Assembly: GCF_004683965.1 (NCBI RefSeq)
Contig: NZ_CP038436.1
Span: forward strand, 496,001 to 560,000
Direction: 5' to 3'
DNA length: 64,000 bases
From: Nocardioides seonyuensis
GTDB lineage: Bacteria; Actinomycetota; Actinomycetes; Propionibacteriales; Nocardioidaceae
Shown: positions 34,370 to 43,230 of the stretch, piece after piece
Numbering within the stretch: position 1 is the first letter of the stretch
How the letters are laid out: each line of letters begins with the position of its first letter
Made by a program: the position numbers and the translations under genes
The notes under the pieces: generated by a model
The model's database searches: none
What the model saw: the letters and a program-made list of their open reading frames with translations, nothing else
Told to the model about the DNA's origin: nothing

Positions 34370-34762
34370 GTGCGACGCACCACCAGCTGGATCATCGCTC
34401 TCGCCGCAGGTGCTGGCGTGGGTTCCGCGATCGGAGTCGCCGCTTCGTTCGGCCGCACCGCGGGGTTCGCGTGGCCGGACTTCCTCGCCTTCGCACTGGC
34501 CACCGGCATCCCGGTCGCCCTGATGGTCCAGTCCTGGCTGGTCGCACCCGCAGGGCCTGAGCGCCCGGAGGACTCGGTGGAGCACGAGTGGATGCAGCGG
34601 GCCCACGCCGCCACGTTGCTCGACCTCTTCATCTTCACCGGCATCACCGTCGCCGTCTGCAGCCTCCTCGGCCTGCCGGCGCCCGGGATGGAGTGGGCCC
34701 TGCTGTTCGGAATGGCTGACGCCGCGCTGCGGATGACGTTGATCCGGCGCAGGGAAGCCTGA
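34370..34762 (+). CDS. four-helix membrane protein of a membrane protein/XRE module
   Basis: A 130-aa integral membrane protein: TSWIIALAAGAGVGSAIGVA, FLAFALATGIPVALMVQSWL, HAATLLDLFIFTGITVAVCS and MEWALLFGMADAALRMTLIR. GTG 34370 is preceded by GGGGG. The gene is separated by 3 bp from a 64-aa XRE regulator; similar two-gene modules (membrane protein plus YgzD-type HTH) are widespread in Gram-positives. The function of the membrane partner is unknown. Confidence 0.75.
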   Translation: MRRTTSWIIALAAGAGVGSAIGVAASFGRTAGFAWPDFLAFALATGIPVALMVQSWLVAPAGPERPEDSVEHEWMQRAHAATLLDLFIFTGITVAVCSLLGLPAPGMEWALLFGMADAALRMTLIRRREA

Positions 34763-34765
34763 GCG

Positions 34766-34960
34766 GTGGACAACCGGCTCAAGGAGCTGCGCGAGGAGGT
34801 CGGCCTCTCCCAAGGAGAGTGCGCTGAGCGGCTCGGCGTCTCTCGACAGACGATCATCTCGATCGAGAAGGGTCACTTCGACCCCAGGTTGTCGCTCGCC
34901 TTCCGGATCGCAGAGCTCTTCGAGACCACCCTCGAGGAGGTCTTCGAGCCAGACCAGTGA
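34766..34960 (+). CDS. small XRE-family transcriptional regulator
   Basis: A 64-aa protein that is nearly all HTH: DNRLKELREEVGLSQGECAE RLGVSRQTIISIEKGHFDPR LSLAFRIAELFETTLEEVFE. This is the compact YgzD/Cro-type regulator class. GTG 34766, 3 bp after the membrane protein gene. It probably binds the TTGACATGTCAA-type sites upstream of the pair. Confidence 0.9.
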   Translation: MDNRLKELREEVGLSQGECAERLGVSRQTIISIEKGHFDPRLSLAFRIAELFETTLEEVFEPDQ

Positions 34961-34967
34961 GCTCGGC

Positions 34968-36080
34968 TCAGCGGAGAGTGGCGAGCCGCGCGACAGCGGC
35001 GTCGACGCGCTCGTCGGTGGCCGTGAAGGCCACCCGGACGTGCTGGTGGCCGGCCCGGCCGTAGAAGGCGCCCGGCGCCACCAGGATGCCGAGCTCGGAC
35101 AGATCTGCGACGGTCCTCCAGCAGTCCTCGTCCCGACTGCTCCACAGGTAGAGCGAGGCCTCGGAGTGCTCGATCCGGAAGCCGGCGCCGACGAGCGCCT
35201 CCTTGAGCTTGGCGCGACGAGCGGCGTAGCGGGCGTGCTGAGCGACGACGTGCGCGTCGTCGTCGAGGGCCGCCACCATGGCCCGCTGCTGGGGCATCGG
35301 CATCTGCAGGCCGAGGTTCTTGCGCACGGCCAACAGCTCGCCCACCAGGGCCGGGTCGCCGGCCACGAAGGCGCAGCGGTAGCCCGCGAGGTTGGAGCGC
35401 TTGGAGAGGGAGTGGACCGCGAGCAGGCCTTCATGGGAGCCGCCGCACACATCGGGATGGAGGATGCTGAGCGGCTGCTCGCCCTCCCACGCCATCTCGA
35501 TGTAGCACTCGTCGGAGACCAGGAGCGTGCCGCGCTCACGGCACCAGTCGACGACCTTCTTGAGGTGGTCGAGCGGCAGCACCCTGCCCGTCGGGTTGGA
35601 CGGGCTGTTGAGCCACATCAGCCGCGGGGTGCGCGGTCCGATGCTGGTCAGCGAGTCGGTCGCCATCGCCTCGGCGCCCGACAGGGCGGCGCCGACCTCG
35701 TAGGTCGGGTAGGCCAGCGCGGGGTAGGTGATCAGGTCGCCGGCGCCGATGCCGAGGTGCATGGGCATCGCGCCGATCAGCTCCTTGGAGCCGATCACTG
35801 GCAGCACCGCGTCCAGGTCGAGCCCCGTGACGCCGAAACGCCGCTCCAGCCAGTCGATCGCGGCCTGACGCGTCTCCGGCAGGCCGATCGTCGTGGGATA
35901 GCCGGGGGCGTCGGCGGCCGCGCGCAGCGCGGCCTGGACGACCTCGGGCGTCGGGTCCACCGGCGTGCCCACCGACAGGTCGACGATGCCGTCGGGGTGG
36001 GCCCGCGCGGTCGCGGCGTAGGCCGTGAGCTTGTCCCAGGGGAAGTCCGGCAGGCGGTCGGAGACCGCCGGCGGAGTCAC
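34968..36080 (-). CDS. dapC: succinyldiaminopimelate transaminase
   Basis: A 370-aa class I PLP aminotransferase making N-succinyl-LL-DAP from N-succinyl-2-amino-6-ketopimelate. Seen: [13 protein letters not shown], the [11 protein letters not shown] motif, [13 protein letters not shown] with the cofactor-binding Asp/Tyr, and the PLP lysine in [15 protein letters not shown] 36080 overlaps the ferredoxin gene stop by 4 bp; the fdxA-dapC order is well known in actinobacteria and supports the specific name over generic aminotransferase. Confidence 0.92.
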   Translation of the reverse strand: MTPPAVSDRLPDFPWDKLTAYAATARAHPDGIVDLSVGTPVDPTPEVVQAALRAAADAPGYPTTIGLPETRQAAIDWLERRFGVTGLDLDAVLPVIGSKELIGAMPMHLGIGAGDLITYPALAYPTYEVGAALSGAEAMATDSLTSIGPRTPRLMWLNSPSNPTGRVLPLDHLKKVVDWCRERGTLLVSDECYIEMAWEGEQPLSILHPDVCGGSHEGLLAVHSLSKRSNLAGYRCAFVAGDPALVGELLAVRKNLGLQMPMPQQRAMVAALDDDAHVVAQHARYAARRAKLKEALVGAGFRIEHSEASLYLWSSRDEDCWRTVADLSELGILVAPGAFYGRAGHQHVRVAFTATDERVDAAVARLATLR

Positions 36081-36403
36081 TCGTCGTGCTCCTGCGGGGG
36101 CAGGGCCGCCACGAGCTCGTGGTCCTTGTCGATGACACCCATCTTGGCCGCGCCGCCGGGCGAGCCCAGGTCGTCGAAGAAGTGGACGTTGGCGTCGTAG
36201 AAGCCCTTCCACTCCTCAGGGGTGTCGTCCTCGTAGAAGATCGCCTCGACGGGGCAGACCGGCTCGCAGGCACCACAGTCGACGCACTCGTCGGGGTGGA
36301 TGTAGAGCATCCGCTTGCCCTCGTAGATGCAGTCGACCGGACACTCGTCGACGCACGCGCGGTCCTTGAGGTCGACGCACGGCTGGGCGATGACGTAGGT
36401 CAC
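36077..36403 (-). CDS. fdxA: 7Fe ferredoxin (3Fe-4S/4Fe-4S)
   Basis: A 108-aa ferredoxin. Cluster ligands appear in [29 protein letters not shown] and in [20 protein letters not shown], the FdxA pattern. The C-terminal ~40 residues ([26 protein letters not shown]) are typical of the actinobacterial type. GTG 36403 has a strong CAGGAGG upstream. It is the first gene of fdxA-dapC and is divergent from a GNAT gene. Confidence 0.95.
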   Translation of the reverse strand: MTYVIAQPCVDLKDRACVDECPVDCIYEGKRMLYIHPDECVDCGACEPVCPVEAIFYEDDTPEEWKGFYDANVHFFDDLGSPGGAAKMGVIDKDHELVAALPPQEHDE

Positions 36404-36445
36404 CAGATCCTCCTGAGGACGCGGATGATTGCTTCCCCGCCACTC

Positions 36446-36458
36446 TAGTATCCCGGCA
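36446..36458 (+). promoter_or_regulatory. candidate leaderless promoter of the GNAT gene
   Basis: TAGTAT (36446-36451) ends 6 nt before ATG 36458, placing a transcription start at or next to the initiation codon and leaving no room for a Shine-Dalgarno. No clear -35 was found. Leaderless mRNAs are frequent in actinobacteria. Confidence 0.4.
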
Positions 36459-37363
36459 TGTCCGATTCCCCAGAACCCCACACTGTGGGCAGGCATCGGC
36501 TCGGCCCGCACGTCGTCGGCGAGCGGGTCGTCGTACGACACCTGCTCCCCGACGGGCGCGCCACCGACGTCCTCGGGACGTGCACGTCGTGGGACCAGGA
36601 CTCCCTCACCCTCGACCGCGAGGGCCACGGTCCGGTGACCATTCCTCTCGCCGAGATCGTGACCGGCAAGCCGGTGCCACCGCGCGCGTCGGTGCGCGCC
36701 CGGGTCTCCGCGCAGGAGGTCGAGCAGCACGTCGCGGCCCTGTGGGGGTCGATCACCACCGAGCCGCTCGGGCGCTGGCTGCTGCGTGCCTCTCCCCCGC
36801 ACGGCGGCCGGCTCCGGCGCCGCGGCAACTCCGCGCTCGCCATGCACGACCCCGGCATCGGCTGGGCCGACGCCGCGTGGGGCGTACGACGCTTCTACGA
36901 CGCGATCGACCAGACGCCGATCGTCCAGGTCGAGCGCGGGTCGCAGGTGGAGAGGACGCTCGCGACGCTGGGCTTCGAGCCGATGGGCGACGGCGACGCG
37001 CACGCCCAGCTGGCGTCGGTCGCGCGTGCCCTGCGGTCGGTGCGCGCCGTGGCTCCGGAGGTCCGGGCCGAGGCCGACGAGGCGTCCGGCAGCCTCAGCG
37101 TGTCCGTCGACGCCGGCGCCGCCACCGGTCGCGGCGTGCTCTCCGGCGACTGGTTGCTGGTCGAGTCCGTCGTGGTGGACGCGGGTCGTCGTCGTCGCGG
37201 CCTGGCGACCGCCGTCCTCTCGGAGCTGCTCGACTGGGGCGCGTCCCTGGGCGCGACCACGGCGCTGCTGCACGTCGAGACCGACAACGAGGCGGCCATC
37301 GCGCTCTACGAGCGTCACGGCTTCGTCACCCACCACACCAACCGCTACCTCGTGCCCCGCTGA
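36458..37363 (+). CDS. two-part protein with C-terminal GNAT acetyltransferase domain
   Basis: A 301-aa protein. Residues ~10-80 form a small beta-barrel-like region ([27 protein letters not shown] ... [16 protein letters not shown]), followed by the acetyltransferase part with [34 protein letters not shown] (acetyl-CoA-binding RRRGLAT), [20 protein letters not shown] and [12 protein letters not shown]. Divergent from fdxA. It probably uses a leaderless transcript. The acceptor substrate is unknown. Confidence 0.85.
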   Translation: MSDSPEPHTVGRHRLGPHVVGERVVVRHLLPDGRATDVLGTCTSWDQDSLTLDREGHGPVTIPLAEIVTGKPVPPRASVRARVSAQEVEQHVAALWGSITTEPLGRWLLRASPPHGGRLRRRGNSALAMHDPGIGWADAAWGVRRFYDAIDQTPIVQVERGSQVERTLATLGFEPMGDGDAHAQLASVARALRSVRAVAPEVRAEADEASGSLSVSVDAGAATGRGVLSGDWLLVESVVVDAGRRRRGLATAVLSELLDWGASLGATTALLHVETDNEAAIALYERHGFVTHHTNRYLVPR

Positions 37364-37382
37364 CCGGTCAGGGCCTCGGCGC

Positions 37383-39146
37383 CTACTCGTCGACGGCGTT
37401 CGGGTTGGTGCAGATGACGGTGTCGGACGGCGTGTAGGTGGTGCTGAAGGTCTCGGGAGCGCGGTTCTCGGTGTTCTCGCCGACCGGCTCGAAGTAGCGC
37501 TTGACGTCGATGTCGAAGCCGCCGTAGCCCTCGTTGGCGTGGCACTTCAGGCCGTCGATCCGGCGCACCTCGGCCTCGGTGAAGTTGTGCCGCTTGCCGG
37601 TCGTGGTGGTGATGTTCCACCACTTCGTGGAGTACATCGTCACGGTCACCACCCCGGAGGACGACGGTGTCGAGGGGGTGACGCTGGCGTCGATCAGCAC
37701 GCCGTAGGGGGTGTCGTTCTTGAACCTCAGGTCGACCGCCCCCCAGGCGACCGTGGCCTCGCGGCCGATCGGGTAGCGGTCGATGTAGAACGAGTGGGGC
37801 TTGTGCTCCACGTCCTCGAGGCCGGCGAAGAACATCGCGTTGAAGGTGGTGGTCGCCATCTGCGAGACACCTCCGCCGAGGTCCTGGACGAGGATCCCGT
37901 CGCTGATGATGTAGCCCTTGGTGAAGCCGTTGGCGACGGTGCGCTCCCCGACGGTGTCGTTGAGCGAGAAGGTCTCGCCCGGCTTGAGCACGGTGCCGTC
38001 GATCAGCTCGGCCGCGCGCCCGAGGTTGACGTTGCGGTAGTCGGCGTGGGGGTAGTAGGTCGTGAAGGACGAGACCTGCTCGGTGATCCTGAGGTCTTTG
38101 GCGTCCTTGGTCGTGAACTCGGGCTTGGCGACCCGGGCGTCGAGCTCGAGGGTGCGCTGGCCCTGCGGCCTGGCCACCACCTCGAGGAAGCCGGCCTCGA
38201 GCTGCGCCGGGTCGAAGGTGACACCCGGCTTGGCCGGGACGACCTGAGGCTTGCCGTCGACCAGTGCCACGGTGGCATCGACGGGGGCGCCGCTGGTGAC
38301 CTTGCTCGCCACGACGTCGGACAGGGCCTTGGCGTCCAGCTGGGGGACGAGCTCGCCGTCGACCGGCTCCAGGGCGAGCGCCGAGGTGTAGTCGGCCGGC
38401 GGGATCTTGACGCTCGACTTGTTGAAGCGCAGCTCCACGGGCGCGGCGATGGCCGGGCTCGCGAACGCGTCGAGGGCCTCCTGCACGTCACCGGCATCGA
38501 TCTCGGGCACCTCGCTGACGAGCTCGAGCTCGGCCGGCTCGGGCTCCTCGGCGACGAAGGAGTCCCGCAGCTCGTCGAGGGTGTCGGCGGGGTCGAGCGC
38601 ACGCCCCTCGACCGCCTCGGTCCGGACGATCCGCGCGCCCTGGAAACCGATGGCGCCGTCGCGGGCGGGAGTGCCGTACTGCTTCTCGAGCGCGTCCACC
38701 TGCGCGTTGAACGCGGCCTCGTCGACCTCGACCTCCGCCTGCAGCTCCTCGCCGCCGGTGAAGTAGTTCCACAGGCGCACCGGATCCCAGCTGCGCTCGC
38801 CACCGGCCTCCGCCACGGAGGCGTCGTAGTCGACCGACAGGCCGGCCGTCGCGGGATCGACCGTCGTGGCCTTGCCGTCGACGGTGGTCTCGATGGGACG
38901 GCTGACGCGGTCGGCGAGCCCGGCCTGCAGCGCCCGGGCGGCCCTGGCCTGGGGGTGACCGCCGATCTTCACCCCGGAGACGGTCGTGCCGCGCGGGACC
39001 TTGTCGCCGGCGGCGTAGTGGGCGGCCACGTAGGCGCCGCCGAAGACGACGAGCAGGAGCAGCAGCAGCCAGCCGACGACTCGCCCGCCGGCCTTCTCGG
39101 GGGTCGTGTCGACGCTCGGGCGGGGGCGGGAGGGGTCCTTCGGCAC
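37383..39146 (-). CDS. VanW-family membrane-anchored protein
   Basis: A 587-aa protein: a cytosolic N-terminus, a transmembrane helix ([20 protein letters not shown]), two peptidoglycan-binding-4-like repeats (for example [40 protein letters not shown]) and a C-terminal VanW domain: [40 protein letters not shown] ... [20 protein letters not shown] ... [16 protein letters not shown]. The start is GTG 39146. VanW proteins are linked to the cell wall but their activity is unsettled. It ends in acidic/Cys-containing sequence [10 protein letters not shown]. Confidence 0.88.
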   Translation of the reverse strand: MPKDPSRPRPSVDTTPEKAGGRVVGWLLLLLLVVFGGAYVAAHYAAGDKVPRGTTVSGVKIGGHPQARAARALQAGLADRVSRPIETTVDGKATTVDPATAGLSVDYDASVAEAGGERSWDPVRLWNYFTGGEELQAEVEVDEAAFNAQVDALEKQYGTPARDGAIGFQGARIVRTEAVEGRALDPADTLDELRDSFVAEEPEPAELELVSEVPEIDAGDVQEALDAFASPAIAAPVELRFNKSSVKIPPADYTSALALEPVDGELVPQLDAKALSDVVASKVTSGAPVDATVALVDGKPQVVPAKPGVTFDPAQLEAGFLEVVARPQGQRTLELDARVAKPEFTTKDAKDLRITEQVSSFTTYYPHADYRNVNLGRAAELIDGTVLKPGETFSLNDTVGERTVANGFTKGYIISDGILVQDLGGGVSQMATTTFNAMFFAGLEDVEHKPHSFYIDRYPIGREATVAWGAVDLRFKNDTPYGVLIDASVTPSTPSSSGVVTVTMYSTKWWNITTTTGKRHNFTEAEVRRIDGLKCHANEGYGGFDIDVKRYFEPVGENTENRAPETFSTTYTPSDTVICTNPNAVDE

Positions 39147-39156
39147 GCTCGCGAGT

Positions 39157-39513
39157 CTAGGTGGGGGTGGGTTGCTCCCCCTGGACACCGTCCGCCCCGC
39201 CGCCCTGTCGCGCCGTGGCGAACGCCGCCAGCACGAGCGCGAGCGAGGCGGCCAGCAGCGTCCATCCGCGGGTGTTGGCAGGCACCAGGTAGTCACCCTC
39301 CGGCCGCGTGAGCGCCCCGCGGAGGACGACGAGCGCCCAGGCGAGCGCGAAGCCCACCCGGGCTGAGCCGGGGCCGAGCGCGGCCATGGCTGCGACGGCC
39401 GCGACCAGGGCAAGGACGAGCCACACCCAGGACTGGTGCAGGACGACCACGGCGACCCCCGAACCGAAGCCAACCACGGCTGCGCCGAGGAACGCAGCGA
39501 CCCGGATGCTCAC
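39157..39513 (-). CDS. DUF6113-type membrane protein
   Basis: A 118-aa membrane protein with three to four helices (VAAFLGAAVVGFGSGVAVVV, SWVWLVLALVAAVAAMAALG, ARVGFALAWALVVLRGAL, WTLLAASLALVLAAFA). GTG 39513 overlaps the mshB stop by 4 bp (GTGA). I recall DUF6113 genes downstream of mshB in Streptomyces and relatives; the function is unknown. Confidence 0.8.
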   Translation of the reverse strand: MSIRVAAFLGAAVVGFGSGVAVVVLHQSWVWLVLALVAAVAAMAALGPGSARVGFALAWALVVLRGALTRPEGDYLVPANTRGWTLLAASLALVLAAFATARQGGGADGVQGEQPTPT

Positions 39514-40412
39514 AGGCCGGCGAACAGGTCGCTCTCGAACCCCTCGTCGTCGACCGGCCCGGGCGTGCCCCTGACCAGGCGGTAGAACTCCTCGGCCCAC
39601 CACGCGTGGCCGCTCTCGGCGCCGGCGAAGAACGGCCCGTCGGTCTGCACCTGGGTGCGGTGCTCGGCCAGCGCGTCCATCTTGCGCTGCACCGTGTCTC
39701 TGCCGTCGACCCGGGCGCTGATGAGCTCGTCGGGCGTGACGAAGTGGGGCAGCTTTCCGTCGGGCTCCATCCCGGCGAACGTCTCGGTGTCGCCGGCCTC
39801 GCGCAGGGCCCGGAGGCTGGCGCGCATCCGGCTCTCGCTCATCGCCGTCCAGTAGATCTTCGCGATGTCGTGGGGCTCGCCCAGGTCACGCTTGTAGGAG
39901 GGCACGGCGGCGAGGAGGGCGCCGTACATCGCGACACGGTGCGCCTGGATGTGGTCGGGGTGGCCGTAGCCGCCGAACTCGTCGTAGGTGACGAGGACCT
40001 GCGGCCGGACCTCGCGGATGACCTTGACCAGCTCGTCGGCAGCCTCGGTGAGGTCGGCGTTCCAGAAGGCGTTGTCGGGGATCTCCTCCGCAGCGACGGC
40101 GTGGCCCTCCTCGTGCCAGGCCATCCCCGAATCGTGGAAGCGGCCGAAGCCGCCCAGGAAACGGTGGTCGGTGACACCGAGGACCCGCATCGCCCGGGTC
40201 AGCTCCTCGCGACGGTGCTCCCCCAGGCCACCCTTGTCCTCGAACGCCAGGTGGGCCAGGTCGGGCACGAGCACCTCGCCCATCTCCCCGGCGGTGCACG
40301 TCACCAGCGTGACGCTCGCGCCCTCGTCGACGTAGCGCGCCATGGTCGCGCCGTTGTTGATCGACTCGTCGTCGGGGTGGGCGTGCACGAGAAGCAGGCG
40401 GCGGTCTGACAT
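39510..40412 (-). CDS. mshB: 1D-myo-inositol 2-acetamido-2-deoxy-alpha-D-glucopyranoside deacetylase
   Basis: A 300-aa zinc deacetylase of the LmbE/PIG-L family, making the free amine GlcN-Ins for mycothiol synthesis. Zinc and catalytic motifs: LLLVHAHPDDESINNGATMA (His/Asp/Asp) and GGYGHPDHIQAHR. The C-terminal region FAGAESGHAWWAEEFYRLV is typical of MshB rather than the mycothiol conjugate amidase Mca. The start is ATG 40412. It lies between a small acidic protein gene (10-bp gap) and the DUF6113 gene, and marks the organism as mycothiol-producing. Confidence 0.94.
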   Translation of the reverse strand: MSDRRLLLVHAHPDDESINNGATMARYVDEGASVTLVTCTAGEMGEVLVPDLAHLAFEDKGGLGEHRREELTRAMRVLGVTDHRFLGGFGRFHDSGMAWHEEGHAVAAEEIPDNAFWNADLTEAADELVKVIREVRPQVLVTYDEFGGYGHPDHIQAHRVAMYGALLAAVPSYKRDLGEPHDIAKIYWTAMSESRMRASLRALREAGDTETFAGMEPDGKLPHFVTPDELISARVDGRDTVQRKMDALAEHRTQVQTDGPFFAGAESGHAWWAEEFYRLVRGTPGPVDDEGFESDLFAGL

Positions 40413-40422
40413 GGGCGCAAGG

Positions 40423-40710
40423 CTAGTCGCCGAGCGTCTCGGGCCGCTTCACCTGCCGGGGACCGGCCGGGAGGTCCAGCGGAGCCGACGGCTGGCGAGG
40501 CTCGGCATCCTCGTCGAGCCAGCCGTCGTGCTCGTCGACCACCAGCTCGAGCATGAAGGCGGGCGCGTCGCTCACGACGGCCCACGGGTGGTCCTCGTCG
40601 TCGTCCTCGCCCGAGAGGCGCTCACGGATCACGGTGGCCCCGAAGCCGCGGGCACGCAGCTGCGCCACCACTTCAAGGGCGTCGTCCTCGTCGAAGAAGA
40701 TCGCGCGCAT
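40423..40710 (-). CDS. small acidic conserved protein upstream of mshB
   Basis: A 95-aa protein, MRAIFFDEDDALEVVAQLRA RGFGATVIRERLSG then an acidic middle EDDDEDHPWAVVSDAP and AFMLELVVDEHDGWLDED. The ferredoxin-like beta-alpha-beta start and the acidic character suggest a small regulatory or chaperone-like fold. No motif is recognised. It is 10 bp upstream of mshB on the same strand, so probably co-transcribed. A C-rich tract lies between its start and the palindrome-bounded unit. Confidence 0.7.
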   Translation of the reverse strand: MRAIFFDEDDALEVVAQLRARGFGATVIRERLSGEDDDEDHPWAVVSDAPAFMLELVVDEHDGWLDEDAEPRQPSAPLDLPAGPRQVKRPETLGD

Positions 40711-40782
40711 GGGGCCATTGTCCACCGCCCCACCCTCGCCCCGCCCACCCCCGACGCCCCGCCCCCTCTCCCCCGCCCCCTC

Positions 40783-40853
40783 TCCCGATACTCCGTATCA
40801 AACGGCTCGTGGAGGGCTCGCCCGGACGAGCTTTTCGATATGGACTATCGGGG
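40783..40853. repeat. left ~70-bp palindrome bounding the DUF559-like gene
   Basis: TCCCGATACTCCGTATCAA (40783-40801) begins an imperfect palindrome whose second arm is ACGAGCTTTTCGATATGG and onward to about 40853. The outer 19 bp are the exact reverse complement of 42042-42060, and the inner motif AAACGGCTCGT recurs in the right element. It ends 11 bp beyond the stop of the enclosed gene, so it could also act as its terminator. A G/C-tract (40741-40785) flanks the outside. Confidence 0.85.
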
Positions 40854-40863
40854 GGGCGTGGTG

Positions 40864-41865
40864 TCAGAGTCCGCGCTCGGCAGCCCAGGCAGCCCACCAG
40901 CTCGGCTGCTCGAGCGTCCACCGCCGCTCGGCGAGAGGCCGGAAGGCCGATCGCTGCCGCGCAGCGAGCATGCGCTCGACGACCAGGTCCCGATCCGCGA
41001 GATCACCGCCGACGACCTCGAAGCATTCGAGGCCGGCATCCCTGAGCCGCTGTTCGCGCGCCACGTCGCGCCTGTGGTGAGCGCCGTCCTTGTGGTCGGC
41101 ACCCTGGTACTCGCCGACGCATTCCGCCTCCACGTCGAGCAGGTCCACGATGGCGAGCAGGTGCCCCTCGAGGTCGAAGACCGGCGCATTGCACATCGGA
41201 CGCGGGAGGCCGGCATCGAGGATCCAGACCAGGGCCATCCGCACCTCCTGCGGCGTACGACACCCGAGGCCGGCCACGGCTGCCGCCTCGCGCGCCAGAC
41301 CGACGCCTGTCCAGGCCTGGCGACCAGCGATGTAGTCCCGGAACTGCACCATCGTGAGGAGTCCGGCCGCGACAGCCATCTCGATGTCGACCACGGCCTG
41401 GCGGTGCTGACCATGCCGTCGTACCTCGTCGAACAGCGCTCGTTCGGCGGTCGCGACCCAGATGCCGTCGACCAGCTCTCGTTCCCGGGGCGCCAGCTGC
41501 TCGGAGCTGATGCTCACCCTTGCGTCCGGACGCAAGCAGGCAGACCCGATCACGAGCGGCACGGGCAGCTCCTCCCCGTCCGGGAACGTGCTTCCCTCGA
41601 AGAACCGCGCACCTCGCCATCGCAGCCCCGCCCACCCCGTCACCGCTCCCCAGTCCCGGATGCGCGTTCCTTGCTCGAGGATGCGCTGGTGGACCGCTGT
41701 GGCATCGGCGGTCGCCGGGACGTACCTCCCGCTCGACGTCTGTCGCCAGCGCGGCCCACGAGCCTGGTTCCGGGTGGGCCCGAGGCGCCCGGCCGGGTCC
41801 AGGCCGACCGGCGCGATGAGTCCGTGGGGTCGTGGTTGCCATGAGGCCCATCTGTGCTCGTCCAT
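40864..41865 (-). CDS. DUF559-like (VSR/restriction-endonuclease fold) protein inside a palindrome-bounded unit
   Basis: A 333-aa protein. The N-terminal half resembles the AbiEi-type winged-helix region (PRWRQTSSGRYVPATADATA, RIRDWGAVTGWAGLRWRG), and the C-terminal half is a DUF559-like nuclease fold: LAIVDLLDVEAECVGEYQGA DHKDGAHHRRDVAREQRLRD AGLECFEVVGGDL. Where relatives usually show GEYDG this copy reads GEYQG, losing a likely catalytic Asp. ATG 41865 is chosen; ATG 41895 is possible. Members are often multicopy in Nocardioides. The gene is enclosed by 19-bp perfect terminal inverted repeats. Its role is unknown. Confidence 0.75.
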   Translation of the reverse strand: MDEHRWASWQPRPHGLIAPVGLDPAGRLGPTRNQARGPRWRQTSSGRYVPATADATAVHQRILEQGTRIRDWGAVTGWAGLRWRGARFFEGSTFPDGEELPVPLVIGSACLRPDARVSISSEQLAPRERELVDGIWVATAERALFDEVRRHGQHRQAVVDIEMAVAAGLLTMVQFRDYIAGRQAWTGVGLAREAAAVAGLGCRTPQEVRMALVWILDAGLPRPMCNAPVFDLEGHLLAIVDLLDVEAECVGEYQGADHKDGAHHRRDVAREQRLRDAGLECFEVVGGDLADRDLVVERMLAARQRSAFRPLAERRWTLEQPSWWAAWAAERGL

Positions 41866-41990
41866 GGCGTGAGACCAGCGCCTACGACCGCCCATCGGCG
41901 TCGTACTCGTCCGTGGCCTGTGGACATCGGCCTCCGCACCCCGCTGTGGACGGAAGTCGGCGCGCTTTGCCGCTGTCGCTCCTCCTGCGC

Positions 41991-42060
41991 CGGCGTACTC
42001 CCCATCAAACGGCTCGTGACGCGCCCGGTCCGACGAGCGTCTTGATACGGAGTATCGGGA
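41991..42060. repeat. right ~70-bp palindrome bounding the DUF559-like gene
   Basis: Starts GCGTACTCCCCATCAAACGG, continues through CTCGT/ACGAGC complementary arms and ends TTGATACGGAGTATCGGGA (42042-42060), the perfect reverse complement of the left unit's outer 19 bp. It lies 126 bp upstream of the gene start and just outside has tandem GAGGGGGGTGAAGGT repeats (about 42063-42100), mirroring the C-rich tract at the left end. Confidence 0.85.
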
Positions 42061-42122
42061 GCGAGGGGGGTGAAGGTCGCCGAGGGGGGTGAAGGTGGGG
42101 AGGGGTGCCTAGGGTGGCAGGC

Positions 42123-43211
42123 ATGTCGTACGTCGAGGGCGTCCACCTGCAGCGCACCGACGAGAACGTGCGCGAGATCGAGGCGCTGGCCGCGGTGCTC
42201 GGCAACACCGTGGGGCTCGAGGGGCTGCTAGGCGACCTGAAGTACCCGGCTCGTCGGGCCCGGGTCGTCCCGCGCCTGCTGGGGCGCGCGGTGCGCGAGG
42301 CGTACACCTGGGACTCCTACGACCAGCGCGACGAGCTGTGGTACCCGCAGGGCATCTCCACCAGCGCGGACGCCTCCGACAGCGAGGTCGTCGGCGGGCG
42401 CCGGGTGCTCGTCACGACGTGGTACTCCACCGGCAGGGACGGCGTGAAGCGCGGCTCGCGGGTGAGCTTCCTCGACCTGGAGACGCTGCGCTACCGCCAC
42501 GTCCTGCTCGTGGTCCCGGTCTTCGACAAGACAGGCACGCTGCGCCTCAAGCCGATGAGCATCCACGCCGGCGGCATCGTGTGGGCGGGTCCGTGGCTCC
42601 ACATCGCGGCCACGTCCCGCGGCTTCGTCACCGCCAAGGTCGACGACATCATGCGGGTCCCGGGCGACGACAAGCGGCCCGACGAGATCGGCATCGACGG
42701 CAACCGGGTCGCGTCCTTCGGCCACCACTACGTCCTGCCCGTGCGGTTCACCTACCAGGCCTACGCCGACGAGGGGCACCAGAAGCTGCGCTACTCGTTC
42801 ATGTCCCTGGACCGCAGCACCGACCCGCCTGCACTCGTCGCCGGTGAGTACGCCTTCGGCGCGACGGCGACCACCCGACTGGCGCGCTACGAGCTCGACC
42901 CCGCGACGTGGCAGCTCCACCACGGGGACGACGGCTTCTCCCGGCCGCTCGCCCTCGACGAGGGTGGCGTACGACAGATGCAGGGCGTGGCGGTCGCGCG
43001 CGGGCGCCACCACGTGACCGTCTCGCACGGCCGCTGGATGCCGGGGACGGTCTGCTCGGGACAGCCCGGGTCCATGCGAGTACGACGCTGGGCACTGCCG
43101 ATGGGCCCGGAGGACCTCACCTACTGGCCGTCCACCGACCGGCTCTGGTCGCTGACCGAGCACCCTCGTCGCCGCTGGATCGTGGCGATGGACCGCGCGT
43201 GGTTCGACTGA
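42123..43211 (+). CDS. conserved protein of unknown function, beta-propeller-like (362 aa)
   Basis: No signal peptide (MSYVEGVHLQRTDENVREIE). The body is strand-rich with a repeated rhythm of short hydrophobic strands and polar turns (RRVLVTTWYSTGRDGVKRGS, AGPWLHIAATSRGFVTAKVD, YVLPVRFTYQAYADEGHQKL, MQGVAVARGRHHVTVSHGRW, DRLWSLTEHPRRRWIVAMD), which looks like a propeller. No catalytic motif is recognised. The ATG 42123 is used. It lies just to the right of the palindrome-bounded unit and converges with a thioesterase gene. Confidence 0.7.
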   Translation: MSYVEGVHLQRTDENVREIEALAAVLGNTVGLEGLLGDLKYPARRARVVPRLLGRAVREAYTWDSYDQRDELWYPQGISTSADASDSEVVGGRRVLVTTWYSTGRDGVKRGSRVSFLDLETLRYRHVLLVVPVFDKTGTLRLKPMSIHAGGIVWAGPWLHIAATSRGFVTAKVDDIMRVPGDDKRPDEIGIDGNRVASFGHHYVLPVRFTYQAYADEGHQKLRYSFMSLDRSTDPPALVAGEYAFGATATTRLARYELDPATWQLHHGDDGFSRPLALDEGGVRQMQGVAVARGRHHVTVSHGRWMPGTVCSGQPGSMRVRRWALPMGPEDLTYWPSTDRLWSLTEHPRRRWIVAMDRAWFD

Positions 43212-43230
43212 GGTCTCAGGCGCGACGGGG

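Noticed and set aside
41992..42060. Independent terminator of the DUF559-like gene at its right side
   Set aside because: It lies upstream of that gene; the perfect complement to the left element makes a paired boundary role more likely.
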